A stretch of DNA of 64,000 nucleotides from Chlorops oryzae. Taxonomy: Eukaryota > Arthropoda > Insecta > Diptera > Chloropidae. The stretch lies in the NCBI GenBank assembly GCA_020466095.1, contig CM035806.1, positions 61,071,004 through 61,135,003 on the forward strand, read 5' to 3'. A model generated the notes under the pieces. That model did no database searches and was not told the origin of the DNA. It saw only the letters and a list, made by a program, of their open reading frames with translations. This document shows positions 22,756-33,799 of this stretch, piece by piece (position 1 is the stretch's first letter; every line of letters starts with the position of its first letter). Position numbers and translations under genes: made by a program.

Positions 22756-24321
22756 TGTAAGAGGTAAAATTTTGGGGACCAAACGGAAAATTTTAACTCA
22801 TTCATTTTTTTTGGTTAATCATTATTTTTCTCCCTCCCGCACATTAGAACACTAGTAAGAAATGACCAAGGGATAACGCGAGATGTTTTTTTCTCCTTTT
22901 AAAAAAAAACTTTTAAATATCTGAAATTGGTTTATTTTTTGTTACAATTGTTATGATTTGTTTTTTTGAAAAAAATTTATTATAAGAAAAAGGAAAATGT
23001 ATTCATATAACATATATAAGAATAAGAAATAAGAAAAGGAACACATGGTTTTGTTACGCTTATAGCAGCCAGGACACAGCGCCAGTTTACGCCCCCTGGA
23101 ACAGTAGCCGTGACACATCAAGATCAGTAGCCAAGACACAGCGCCACTCTACGCCCCCTGGAACAGTAGCCGTGACACATCTAATATAGTATCCGCGACG
23201 CAGCACCAGGCTACCACAGGCACAAACCTGACTTCCACCGATCGAGCCAGGTTTCTGCACACGGCGTCAGTACACGCCCTTTGCCAGTTTGCACAAAAAT
23301 TTATATGATTCTCATTTAGTTTAACATTTTGGATGAATATAACCCACAGTTTTCGCAGCGAAGAGGCAGTCAGTGTTCAGCTCACGGAGCGACCTAATCG
23401 TTGAAAAGAAAGAGTTTTGTTTTACGACCCGGACCACTAAGCTGAACATCGCGGTAACCAGAGGTAATTAACATTCAGTTGTCTCTCAGGTTAGCCTTAT
23501 TTTTGGGAACTATTGTCTGGATGGTGTCATCCCCAGGCAGTAGTTCGATTCATCCAACCAGCTATTGATCAGGCGGTTCAACCCCTATCAATAGAGGACA
23601 ATAGTCTTTGCTGTTGTCCTTCAGTTAGTTCCCGCTAGCTCATTGTTCAGGTGGTTCAACCCCGGTCAATGAATTAGTCAAGTTAGCTAGTCCCCGCTAG
23701 TTGTTGTTCCGGCGGTCCAACCCCGTTCAACTGGTAGTCGAGTCAGGAGCTATTATAGGATTTCCGCTAGCTCATTGTTCAGGTGGTCCAACCACGGTCA
23801 AGTTAGGTAGTTCCCATCCGTTGTTGTTCAGGTAGCCCAACCCCGTTCAACAAGATAGCCGAGTTAGTAGCTAGTATTTTATTCCCGTTAGCCATTGTTC
23901 AGGTGGTCCAACCCAGTGCAGGAACCGCACTGTTAACTACTTCCGATTCGCACTAGTCTGCTACATAATATACTACGCCCCCTCCGAAAATTCACCGATC
24001 GACACGGATCACACCCTACACGCGGCTTACTGACATCGCCCGAGTTCCAGTTATCAAAACGGCACCCCCTGGAGAACGCACGAAACTTCGCCACGCTAAT
24101 AGGATTCTGGGTAAGAGACGCCGACGTTACCGCTTCAACAATTGTAAATAGACGTTAAGATTACGTTAAGAGAAAAGAAACGAAGAATTGAATAAATGAA
24201 CCAATGAAATTTACGATGTAAATCAATCGACTGCATTATTGAACTACTGAGCACAGTTTCTGGTCTTGTAACGAACCCTGGATTGACTGAGTGATACCCC
24301 GGCTGAGAAAAGATCATTACA
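22756..24321 (+). repeat. LTR, extra upstream copy (1.57 kb)
   Basis: It starts TGTAAGAGG and ends GATCATTACA, with TGTAA/TTACA inverted tips, preceded by GTAT. It carries short GACACAGCGCC...CGTGACACATC repeats (23070-23190) and a stem-loop array (23562-23942). The sequence matches the LTRs at 25181-32526 and 34738-41181. It is followed by the first bases of the primer-binding region only, so it is either a truncated element or an assembly duplicate. Confidence 0.9.
23562..23942 (+). repeat. Stem-loop array inside the LTR, six related units
   Basis: Units about 50-75 bp apart share a loop of the form CAGG(C/T)GGT(T/C)CAACCCC, bordered by short inverted repeats that differ between units but stay complementary: CTATTGAT/ATCAATAG (23562, 23587), TCATTG/CAATGA (23640, 23667), AGTTG/CAACT (23699, 23728), TTGTTG/CAACAA (23821, 23848). 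Between and after them lie AGGACAA/TTGTCCT and CAGTGC/GCACTG stems. The array is conserved in all three LTR copies (26203-26582 and 35821-36201 are the others). Covarying stems argue for RNA structure in the LTR transcript. Confidence 0.75.
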
Positions 24322-24331
24322 AGTGGCGCCC

Positions 24332-24560
24332 TATGAATATGGCAATATTTTTCACCCTATTTAGAAGTGTTTGTTTTAACTTTTTTTTCAAGAAATCATA
24401 ATAAGTTGCGCTTTTCCCGAAATAATTTTTTCCCTCTTTCCCTAAGGTGCGCACATTCTTATCATATTGCAACATCGGCTCCTATGTGCTCTTATGGATT
24501 CTTATGTCTTCACTGACTACTGAAAAAGCGCTTGTGTTATTTTATGTTATGTTCTGTTCT
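24332..24560. other. Junction segment between the two tandem copies
   Basis: This part resembles, with many indels, the sequence at about 24925-25010 (AAGTGTTTGTT...TTCAAGAAAT...TTTTTTCCCTCTTTCC...GTGCGCA). It looks like a noisy extra partial copy rather than unique DNA. There is no gene. Confidence 0.5.
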
Positions 24561-26692
24561 GTTATGGAATCTTATGGCATCACTGATTGCACCTTAAGAC
24601 GGCATAACATAACATAACATAATCAGCTGGTTCTATCTATTCAATACATGTTGTATGCAAGTGGTCAGTGATGGCATAACATAACATAACAGAACAGAAG
24701 AAGCTGAATAAAACAGATTTTTCTTATGCCGTCTTATGTAAATTCGAGCCAGCTGATATGAATTTGTGCTGCCAACTCCTACCCAAAGCTGCCACATTTG
24801 CCCTTTTTATGAAAATCTCGAAAAGCCACAATTACTAATGTTGTAATATATTAAAATAGTATTAAGCATATAATTTCTTATTAAAGCAAAATATATTTTG
24901 TTACTTTTTTGGCATGTTCCGAACTGATTTACAAGCGTTTGTTAATTATTTCTTGAGAAATTGTGGAAATTATTTTTTCCCTCTTTCCGCAATGTGCGCA
25001 TCCCCTTCACCGCGGGGAGGTGTCCTAGTTACGAAAGTAGCAAATCAAAGAAAAATTTTCGTACAGATCTTATATTTCAACTTTTATGGGGCGGGTGGTG
25101 ATCGGTGCTCTGGAGTGAAATCTAAAGGCCATAGGTTAATTTCGACTTCATATTCTTGCTCAGCGTACCCATAAACGTATTGTAAGAGGTAAAATTTTGG
25201 GGACCAAACGGAAAATTTTAACTCATACATTTTTTTTGGTTAATCATTATTTTTCTCCCTCCCGCACATTAGAACACTAGTAAGAAATGACCAAGGGATA
25301 ACGCGAGATGTTTTTTTCTCCTTTTAAAAAAAAACTTTTAAATATCTGAAATTGGTTTATTTTTTGTTACAATTGTTATGATTTGTTTTTTTGAAAAAAA
25401 TTTATTATAAGAAAAAGGAAAATGTATTCATATAACATATATAAGAATAAGAAATATAAGTCATAAAGAAAGAACACAAATAGCGTTTTGTCTACGCTTC
25501 ATAGCAGCCAGGACACAGCGCACATGTAGATTACGCCCCCTGGAACAGTAGCCGTGACAACATCAATTGATTCGGATAGCGCAAGACACAGTTCGAACCA
25601 AAAGTCTACGAAACCTCCCTGGTGAACAAGTATGCCAGTAGACATTTTTTAAATATCTAATTATAGTTTATCTAAAAAGCTTATTGCAGACGCTTAGCAT
25701 TCCGTAAGATATGGCAGTTTAGCGAACATTGCGCATCAAACCTGATCTCTACTACACCATAAGAAAACATTTTCTGAGTTCTTCTGTTAGAAGTTTGTTT
25801 GTTGCTACACTGATGCAGTCAGATAATCGATCAGCTTAGTTATTTCCTTATGCCAGATTTGCACAAGAAATTTAAGAATATGAATTCTCATGTTGTTAGT
25901 TATACAGAACACCATTTCGCCCTGAAAGACCTGCAATAATATACCAGACACAGCATTCGCCCCTGAACAGTCCGCAATAGCGACAGCCAGGCCAGTCAAG
26001 TGTTCAGCTCACGGAGTTCGCACCTAATCGTTGAAAAGAAAGAGTTTTGATTTTACGAAACCACAGTTTGACGCACTAAGCTGAACGATCGCGGTAACCA
26101 GAGGTAATTAACATTCAGTTGTCTCTCAGGTTAGCCTTATTTTTGGGAACTATTGTCTGGATGGTGTCATCCCCAGGCAGTAGTTCGATTCATCCAACCA
26201 GCTATTGATCAGGCGGTTCAACCCCTATCAATAGAGGACAATAGTCTTTGCTGTTGTCCTTCAGTTAGTTCCCGCTAGCTCATTGTTCAGGTGGTTCAAC
26301 CCCAGTCAATGAATTAGTCAAGTTAGCTAGTCCCCGCTAGTTGTTGTTCCGGCGGTCCAACCCCGTTCAACTGGTAGTCGAGTCAGGAGCTATTATAGGA
26401 TATCCGCTAGCTCATTGTTCAGGTGGTGCAACCACGGTCAAGTTAGGTAGTTCCCATCCGTTGTTGTTCAGGTAGCCAACCCCGTTAACAAGATAGCCGA
26501 GTTAGTAGCTAGTATTTTATTCCCGTTAGCCATTGTTCAGGTGGTCAAACCCAGTGCAGGAACCGCACTGTTAACTACTTCCGATTCGCACTAGTCTGCT
26601 ACATAATATACTACGCCCCCTCCGAAAATTCACCGATCGACACGGATCACACCCTACACGCGGCTTACTGACATCGCCCGAGTTCCAGTTAT

Positions 26693-29600
26693 CATGATAC
26701 AAAGAAAAACAGATAACCTACTCCGGTTGCAAAAACAAAATTCTACTGCGCATCTACGTCACACGAGAACGCAGCTGTTGTGTTTGTTTACATTTTGTAT
26801 GTTATTTGAAGTGAATGGTCAGGGCTTCTTGGTTAGTGTTAAAAAAAGTGATTTTATTTAATTGAAATGTAGATAAAAAGTGTTTTTAAGAGAAAGTTTA
26901 ATATACAAAGAATAAATTTGTTATTTTTGTGTGGTAGATAAAGCTTTCAGTTTATAAATAAAATGCAAATGAAAGTTTTTAGGTTAGGTTTAGAAGTTTT
27001 GAAAAAAATTTTATTATGTTTGTTAAATAAATATGCGTGAGCCAAATGTAGTTATCCGTTTAGGCAACGATGAAATCTAATAAAAAGTAAAAAATAAACT
27101 CTTTAATAAAACAAAAAGTAAAAGGAAACGTTTTTTTTTATTTAAATCAAGTTACAATTTTAGAAAATTTTCTTTTGCTGGAATTCGCTGTTTCGACGAT
27201 TTCTTGATTTAGCCGTCGAATTTTGAAATGCATCCGCGCTCGGAAAAATAAGGATTTCATCCTCTCGTCACACTGTATGTGCGCCGCTTTGTGCAAGTGA
27301 AACTTTAAGTAGCCCTTTATAATTGCGAGGCCGTTTGAATTATGTTCCTCAAATATTGAATGCAGTTGCTTAATTTGGGTCATCGTTTCTGCGGTTGGTT
27401 TTGATAGGCCGCCCTCAGAGAGGTGATCTACCCACGAAAATGATGTTGACGGTTGGTCGTCAGAATGAGCAATCCCAGGGATATCCTTTTTTCAGCCTAT
27501 GGCATATGTAGCCAGCAAGGTTTTCCAATCCATCGTATGCCAAATCGGTAAGTTCTTGGTCAACCGGTTCCTCTACAACTTCTGGCCTGACGTTGCTGAA
27601 TATGATTCCTAGGAATTTAAAATATTCTTAGGTCTTTGATATGTGTTTAGAGATTTTGAATATTTACCAGTTAAAGACTTTTCTGTTCTTTCAATATCAG
27701 GTGTTTCATCCACCTCCACATTGGCTGAGTCCGATATAACGCCATCATTGCGCCCTAGAATATAGGACCGGAGCCTATACCGAAACTCAACTTGATCTGG
27801 ATGGTCGTACAGTCCACCTTTGGAGCGAATCAATCCGAAAAAGTTTTCCAGAATATCCTGGTTCAGGCGATATGTTAAAATAAATTTGCAATTGTATCGC
27901 AAACTTAGTTCAACATATAAGCCTTGGAGCGCATTGTTTGACTGAATTATGCCTGTAAAATTAAGAGTTGAAATTGATTTATATTGAATATTGTTTACGC
28001 AGGACCTTTTTGGAAAGGAAGCAGACTGCTTCGTCCAATAGCTCGCATATTCTTCACCATCGTTGTCATTTGATCCAATATGGTATTTTGTTGTTCCAGT
28101 GCCAGACCATATGCATGGCATCGTGTCCTTGAATCTGGTTTCGGAATGCGAACGTTCATCACATCGAACCAATCGTTTGTCTAAAAGAACACCACGTTAA
28201 TAATATTAAAATATTGTTTGAGTATATAAGTCTTACTAGCTTAAATAATTTGTGGCACTCCTCCCAATTAAAGCCTTCTAGCAAACCATGACTGGCTGCC
28301 CTTGTAATGGCTTGCGCAACGGTATGCGAGAAGAGTTTAGTTGCCAACTTGAATTTCTGCCTTTTCGCATTTGCCACTGTTAGGCTTGCGGAAGAAATTT
28401 TATGCGTTATTCTAACATCTTCGGACGTAGATTCCAAAAGTCTTGAAATAATGTCGCATTTAACTGGCTTTTCATCTATTAAAAACCCTTTATCAACGAA
28501 ATGGTTTCGAAGAAGTTTTATCATGTGTGGAACATCCGAAAAAACGAACACCTTCGCATCATTGAACGAAAACCTAAAAGTTTCAATAAAATATATGTAT
28601 AACTTTTGGTTATTTGCATAACATCGCACATGTACAGCAAGAATGTCACAACTCAAAATTTGTCAAATTGGGGTTAATGCAAGAAATGTTTTGCGTTTTG
28701 CAAATTAGCGCAAAATATACTTATGTCAGTCTCTTCGTCATATAAATGCACCTAGACTGCATCGGTTAAACTGCGTTTTCTGAAAAATTGCAAATTTTGA
28801 GTTGAGACACTATTATTTTACATGTGATGTGAAACAAAATTTTGAAGCTAAAATTATAAAAGTTACCATGGGTTTTCTTCAGTGACATTTAGATCGTTAA
28901 ATAACGCCCTGTTTCCGCCACCTAAGTCGCACACAATTGCAACCACGCAATATCCGCAAGAGTTGAGCTCCTGTAGCAGAGTTTCTAGCAACGGAACACT
29001 CATTTTACAATCGAATTCGTAAAATATAGGTTGCTTCCAGTTAGATAAAAGTCCTTGAATCAAAGAAAATTTAAAATTAATATTTTATATTAACAAATAA
29101 CTTTCAAAAATTTTTACCTCTGATCATAGCTACTTGAACATAATTTACCGGAGCGAGAGTGGTGTCTGCTGATTTGTCGTAGCAGTATGATTTTCTCACT
29201 TTCATCTCGTCAAAACTAAGAACGCACAACTTTTGAATTTCTGTCATATGCTTTGCAGCACGAAGAATTTTAAAAACTGGTTTCAACAACCCATTTCTGA
29301 CATCGACTTTTTGTGCCCATTTTTGCAGTGTACTTATAGCTGGCAGAGGAAATTTCCGTTTATAGAGCAGTCTGTACATTTTCGCACTGGCCGCATATAG
29401 AGTAATCGATTGGGCGATATCCTCTTCAGTCCATGTTCGTCGTTTGATTCCAGCTTTCAATTTTGCAATTTGTCCCGTAGTGAAAATGGTCAAAAGCTTT
29501 TCTTCCAAATTTTGTAATTCGTACTTGGCTTTCGTCAACTGAGTTTTTAAGTCATCTATATTGTATTCATAGATTCTGGATTCTTTTTGCATTTTTTCTG

Positions 29601-30657
29601 AGAGTTTTTAGTTCACGTTCAAGCTTTAGATTTTTCATTTGAACGCTTAAATTTTCTCCGCGTACAGTTTCACTAAAAATAAAAATATATATGTATACCG
29701 TAAACATTCTTCTTCGGCTTTTATCTTACAGTTCCATTTTCAGATTCTGCATTTCCTCTTCGTTATAGAATTTCTTTGAACATGACGGGGGCTCCTCCTC
29801 GCAGAGGCCTACGTCCACATTTGTATCAATTTCTTGTAAATGCGCCAATTCTTCATCAAGATTTGCTAAACAAAATTAATATTAATTAAAAACGTAGTTA
29901 TTAAGATTAATACAATTATAAATTAATACCATCGTTTAAAACTGAAGACGCTTCATATTCCTTTATAAGCATTTGAACGGTTTTTCTTATTTTCCCGCTT
30001 TTGAACTCTTTGCTCCCGCTCTTTAAAAAGTTTCTCGCTTTCTTCTGATTGCTTTTTTATTGTTGGCACAGCATCAACATTTAAAATTCTTTTTTTAGCA
30101 AAACCTTAAGTAAACACATAATAATAACACTATATCACTAAAGTATATTTACGCTTTACCCATTTCATACTCCATTTTATTTGCAAAATCTTCTGGCTTA
30201 AAATGGTGCATACAAATAACCGCAGTCTTCGGATTTATATTTTCGTTTCGGCAACAAAAACTTATCCACTTCTTCAAAACGGAAGGATTCGTTGGAAATT
30301 TGAAAAAAACTAATTTCACTTGCTTTTGAAAAGTTTTCACTATTGCAATTTTTCACCGCGCACTTCATGTTTGCTTCTTATGATATTTAAGCTCCGTTTA
30401 GTTAGACTAGTTCCTCCGTTTAGTTAAACTATCACTTCGCTTACCGCCAATAACAGCTTCTAATGCTATTTAATCTCCGCTTAGTAAGTCAATAACCTCC
30501 GCTTAGTTATACTTTCACTTCGCTTACCGCCAAATACAAAGAAATTCAAAATCAAAACAAACTTACCAATTCTCGTGTGACGTCACAGGAACAGCTGATC
30601 ACAAAAGCAAATGTAACGGACCTGCGCAGTAGGTTATCTGTTTTTCTTTGTATCATG
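26693..30657 (-). mobile_element. P-superfamily transposon A, full length, in the 5' LTR
   Basis: Perfect inverted ends CATGATACAAAGAAAAACAG / CTGTTTTTCTTTGTATCATG, beginning CATGAT like the Drosophila P element. A further inner inverted block is ACGTCACACGAGAA (near 26757) / TTCTCGTGTGACGTCA (near 30571). The target TCCAGTTAT is duplicated (26684-26692, 30658-30666); it reads as 9 bp with CATG ends although 8 bp is usual. It encodes a THAP transposase on the minus strand. Confidence 0.92.
27149..30368 (-). CDS. P-element-like THAP transposase A, multi-exon
   Basis: Cut-and-paste transposase on the minus strand. The first exon begins MKCAVKNCNSE and continues FPTNPSVLKKWISFC and CMHHFKPEDF, a C2CH THAP finger. 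Then come a coiled segment, the CVLSFDEMKV block (first catalytic Asp), AIVCDLGGGN (second Asp), KVFVFSDVPHMIKLLRNHF (GTP-domain region), PFQKG, LNQDILENFFGLIRSKGG and LENLAGYI (final acidic residue). Introns fit standard signals, e.g. donor near 28000 and acceptor near 27955 joining PFQKGPA to GIIQSNNAL. Two frame breaks sit in homopolymers: the A run at 30303-30309 (T run on the coding strand) and the run near 27490. Otherwise it appears intact. The opposite-strand 104-codon frame at 28307 is a shadow. Confidence 0.88.
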
Positions 30658-30761
30658 TCCAGTTATCAACACGGCACCCCCTGGAGAACGCACGAAACTT
30701 CGCCACGCTAATAGGATTCTGGGTAAGAGACGCCGACGTTACCGCTTCGACAATTGTAAAT

Positions 30762-32343
30762 CAGGGCTGCCAGATGATTTTTGGCTAAAACCGTCACTTT
30801 TTAACAGAAAAATCGTCAAAATCGGCATTGAACTTTAAAAAATCGTCAAAAAAACGCAGTTAAAAAAAAAAAATGTTTTAAAAAGGAAATTTGCCTTTAT
30901 TGAATTCATTTTTGTACTCAAAGAAAGATAAATAACAGAAGTATGCTTTCAGCGTTTTTAATATTTGTAAAAGATACGAAGAAAAAATAACATAATTATG
31001 CTTTGAGCATTTTTATAATATGAACATAAACTTTTTAATATATATTAGTATTGAATTCATTAGTGTAGGTTAGCCTGTTTCAGACGTGAAAAAAAATTGT
31101 TGAGATTCGAAACCCGCGCACCCACAAAATGAAGTTTGGACATGCACATTAAGATCTGCATCATTGAAAAAATTTTAATTTTAGTTTTGAGGCCGCTACA
31201 TCTTACCAAAGTTCAAATGTATAATAAATTGAATATTTTTTATAAAATGCTTTTACAAGTGCTAAATTGCTAATGAATCGGGTCTATTTGATTAATTTGA
31301 TAATATTTTTAAGTAAGTGTTATTGGAAACCCTCAATCTTCCATGAAAAACCCAAAATTTGCTAAACAGCCTTTTCCTTCAAGTATGTGAGATTTTTTTC
31401 TTTAAATTATTAAATGAATGTGTCAAATCAAATGTATAAAATTTGGAAACTATATTTCTGTTTTAAAAATTTCGTTGCATATTCAAAGGGATTTTTATGC
31501 GGATTTTCAATTGGATGTAGCGGGCTCAAAACTAAAATTAAAATTTTTTCAATGATGCAGATCTTAATGTGCATGTCCAAACTTCATTTTGTGGGTGCGC
31601 GGGTTTCGAATCTCAACAATTTTTTTCACGTCTGAAACAGGCTAGTGCAGGTATATAAAACTTTAATATTAATCAAGCCTTAAACTTCGCGTAAAACCGT
31701 TAAGGTTTTTAGTTTATGAGAAATGAGAAAAAACATTGCACTACTAATTTTATAACAACTTTTGAATCGTTTGTCCCATTTACACCAGCTTAGGCTTTTA
31801 TTTTGAAGGCAATTAAATTAAATACTATGACACTCTTATAATTATTCGAAACGGATTTGCAACGATAACTTTAACACTGGATGTCACCATTAATGCTTAT
31901 AAAAATTATAAGTATTTTCGAAAGGAAACGAAATGACAAAAAACCAGAAGTTTGCGAAGTTGGCTGTGATTGTATTGAAAGTGACACAGTTAGTTTCGAA
32001 TAATTATAAGAGTGTCATATATGTCAGTATCTGCTTAAATTTAATTTTTATTAGAGTTTTACATCAAAATCTACGTTATAAAATCCTTTATTAAGGTGCA
32101 TTCACATGGTGGGTCGCGCCAAAATTTGGCCGAAGTTGCGGCTATAGTTCTATATGGTATGAATCGTGCAAATTTGATTGCCATCTGTTTTATTTTTACT
32201 ATTGTTACCACACCTGGTCAGATTGATTTAAAAAACGTCAATTATTGGGTATTTTTGGGGTAAAAATCGTCAAATCGGTAAAATGCATATTTGGCATAAA
32301 AAATCGTCAAATGACGATAAAATCGGGCTATCTGGCAGCCCTG
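30762..32343. mobile_element. 1.58-kb hAT-type element, CAGGGCTGCCAGAT ends, in the 5' LTR
   Basis: Perfect inverted ends CAGGGCTGCCAGAT / ATCTGGCAGCCCTG (the right copy reads ATCTGGCAGCCCTG) and an 8-bp duplication TTGTAAAT (30754-30761, 32344-32351). Subterminal words AAAATCGTCAAA recur at both ends in the same orientation. It contains a smaller foldback MITE. No transposase. Confidence 0.92.
31071..31644. mobile_element. 574-bp MITE with about 120-bp inverted ends, nested
   Basis: Ends TAGCCTGTTTCAGACGTG / CACGTCTGAAACAGGCTA, with arms that continue through AACCCGCGCACCCACAAAAT and ATTAAGATCTGCATCAT. The flanks GTGTAGGT / GTGCAGGT match at 7 of 8 bases, a likely old 8-bp TSD. The 73-codon frame inside is not a gene. 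Confidence 0.8.
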
Positions 32344-32528
32344 TTGTAAATAGACGTTAAGATTACGTTAAGAGAAAAGAAACGAAGAATTGAATAAATG
32401 AACCAATGAAATTTACGATGTACTAAATCAATCGACTGCATTATTGAACTACTGAGCACAGTTTCTGGTCTTGTAACGAACCCTGGATTGACTGAGTGAT
32501 ACCCCGGCTGAGAAAAGATCATTACAAG

Positions 32529-32546
32529 TGGCGCCCGAGCAGGGAC
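32529..32546 (+). other. Primer-binding site complementary to a lysine tRNA (tRNA-Lys3 type)
   Basis: TGGCGCCCGAGCAGGGAC starts two bases after the LTR. It differs at one base from the 18-base site complementary to the 3' end of tRNA-Lys(UUU). This marks the start of minus-strand DNA synthesis of the LTR element. Confidence 0.85.
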
Positions 32547-32629
32547 CCGAGTGATTTAGCAGGACAATCGCTCACCGAAGAAAAAAAAAAGAGAAGAACC
32601 AGCACGAGCACAACGCAGAAACATTCACC

Positions 32630-33799
32630 ATGGCACAAGATAGAGCAGCTATGAAAACACCAGAAACAAAGTGGATAACAAAACTAAAAAAGGACGAAGT
32701 GGGTGAATGCCTCACAGCTTTTGGACTAGACACCCAAGGCACCGTAGACGAGCACAAGCAGCGGTTCATGACATTCGTGCATGCACACATGGAGGATCCC
32801 GTCGTCAGCGCGGCAGTACAGGAGTTGGAAACACGTTTTACGAAGGTCTCATCTCCTCTACCCCCACCCAAAACAACCGACATGGGAAAGACGACCGACA
32901 CTGGAAAAACGAGTGAGGCAGCGGCCAACACAGGGACGACAGACGAATCAGGGACATCGACGGTCGGCGCACATGAGAAGGGGACTTTCGCCCAAATTCA
33001 AATTCAGCCGGAGAGTATGCTTGCCAGTCTGCTCGAGGAAGCAGTCAGGAGGGTCCCTAGCCCCCAATACCAACTCGAAGTACCAAACTACCACCAAACT
33101 ATCTCCAGACCTGAAGTCACCACGAAGACCTACGCCAGTGTCATTGATCAGGTGAAAAAATGGTCTATTCGATTCGACGGAACAAAAGACGCCATCGACT
33201 TCATCGACAGAATCGAAGAGCTTGCTGGAGTATACGACATTCCTGTGAACTTTCTGCCAAAGACGATGCCAGAACTACTGCGCGATTACGCGCTATCTTG
33301 GCTGAGAAATACCAAGAAAGAATGGCCCAACTGGTTGAGTTTCAAGAAGGAATTCCTAAACTTCTTCCTATCCTACCGGTATCTGGCGAGACTAGAAGAC
33401 AACATCAATGCAAGAAAACAACGCGAGAGGGAGCCTTTTAAAGCATACATCACCGACATCCAGGCACTGATGAGGCATGTCGACTATAGTGAAGCAAAAT
33501 GCCTAGAGATCATATTCCGAAACAGCCGGCGGGAGTACCAATTGTATATCAAACGTAGGGAGTTCAGAACGCTGAGGGAGCTCACAGATCTAGCCTGCGA
33601 ACTAGAAATAGTCGACGCCGAAGACGCTAAACCCACCAGGCCAACGCCTGTCGAAGCCACTGAAGCCAAAGTCCAAGTGATGTCAACAGCTACCAATACC
33701 ATCTGCCATAACTGTGGACAAAGAGGACACATGCAAAGGGAGTGTAAAAACGTTCAAAAACTATTCTGGTGGGTTTGTGGGAAAACAACAGGACGATAG
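32630..33799 (+). CDS. Gag polyprotein of an LTR retrotransposon
   Basis: Structural protein that would package element RNA. The frame of 389 codons has an acidic, Thr/Pro-rich N-terminal region, a central helical capsid-like part (residues about 170-300; WLRNTKKEWPNWLSFKKEFL, LSYRYLARLEDNINARKQRE), and a C-terminal CCHC zinc knuckle CHNCGQRGHMQREC (about 362-375). A second knuckle seems spoiled (WWVCGKTTGR, then stop). The start is the first ATG, about 100 bases after the primer site. It overlaps the protease frame by 86 bases in another frame, so either programmed frameshifting or a mutation joins them. Confidence 0.88.
   Translation: MAQDRAAMKTPETKWITKLKKDEVGECLTAFGLDTQGTVDEHKQRFMTFVHAHMEDPVVSAAVQELETRFTKVSSPLPPPKTTDMGKTTDTGKTSEAAANTGTTDESGTSTVGAHEKGTFAQIQIQPESMLASLLEEAVRRVPSPQYQLEVPNYHQTISRPEVTTKTYASVIDQVKKWSIRFDGTKDAIDFIDRIEELAGVYDIPVNFLPKTMPELLRDYALSWLRNTKKEWPNWLSFKKEFLNFFLSYRYLARLEDNINARKQREREPFKAYITDIQALMRHVDYSEAKCLEIIFRNSRREYQLYIKRREFRTLRELTDLACELEIVDAEDAKPTRPTPVEATEAKVQVMSTATNTICHNCGQRGHMQRECKNVQKLFWWVCGKTTGR

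Larger units (their letters stand above)
22140..24331. repeat. Upstream copy of a tandem duplication (flank plus LTR plus start of primer site)
   Basis: From about 22140 the sequence (GGCATAACATAACATAAC block, the GCTGCCAACTCC block, the GGGGCGGGTGGTGATCGGTG block, then an LTR) is repeated almost identically from about 24560. This copy ends after the LTR and ten bases of the internal region (AGTGGCGCCC), then changes abruptly to unrelated sequence. The short 69-codon frame at 22491 and its 86-codon twin at 24914 are duplicates without a domain. Confidence 0.85.
25181..32526 (+). repeat. 5' LTR of the gag-protease element, interrupted by two insertions
   Basis: The LTR starts TGTAAGAGG at 25181 (after GTAT), runs to 26692, resumes after the P-type element at 30658-30761 and after the hAT element at 32344, and ends GATCATTACA at 32526, immediately before the primer-binding site. 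Segment 25450-26090 differs from the other LTRs mostly by scattered insertions and looks like unpolished sequence. The 26100-26690 part is nearly identical to the copy at 23455-24050. Confidence 0.88.

Noticed and set aside
22491..25174. Duplicated 69- and 86-codon frames as a gene pair
   Set aside because: They are the same non-coding repeat in the tandem duplication, with no known domain.
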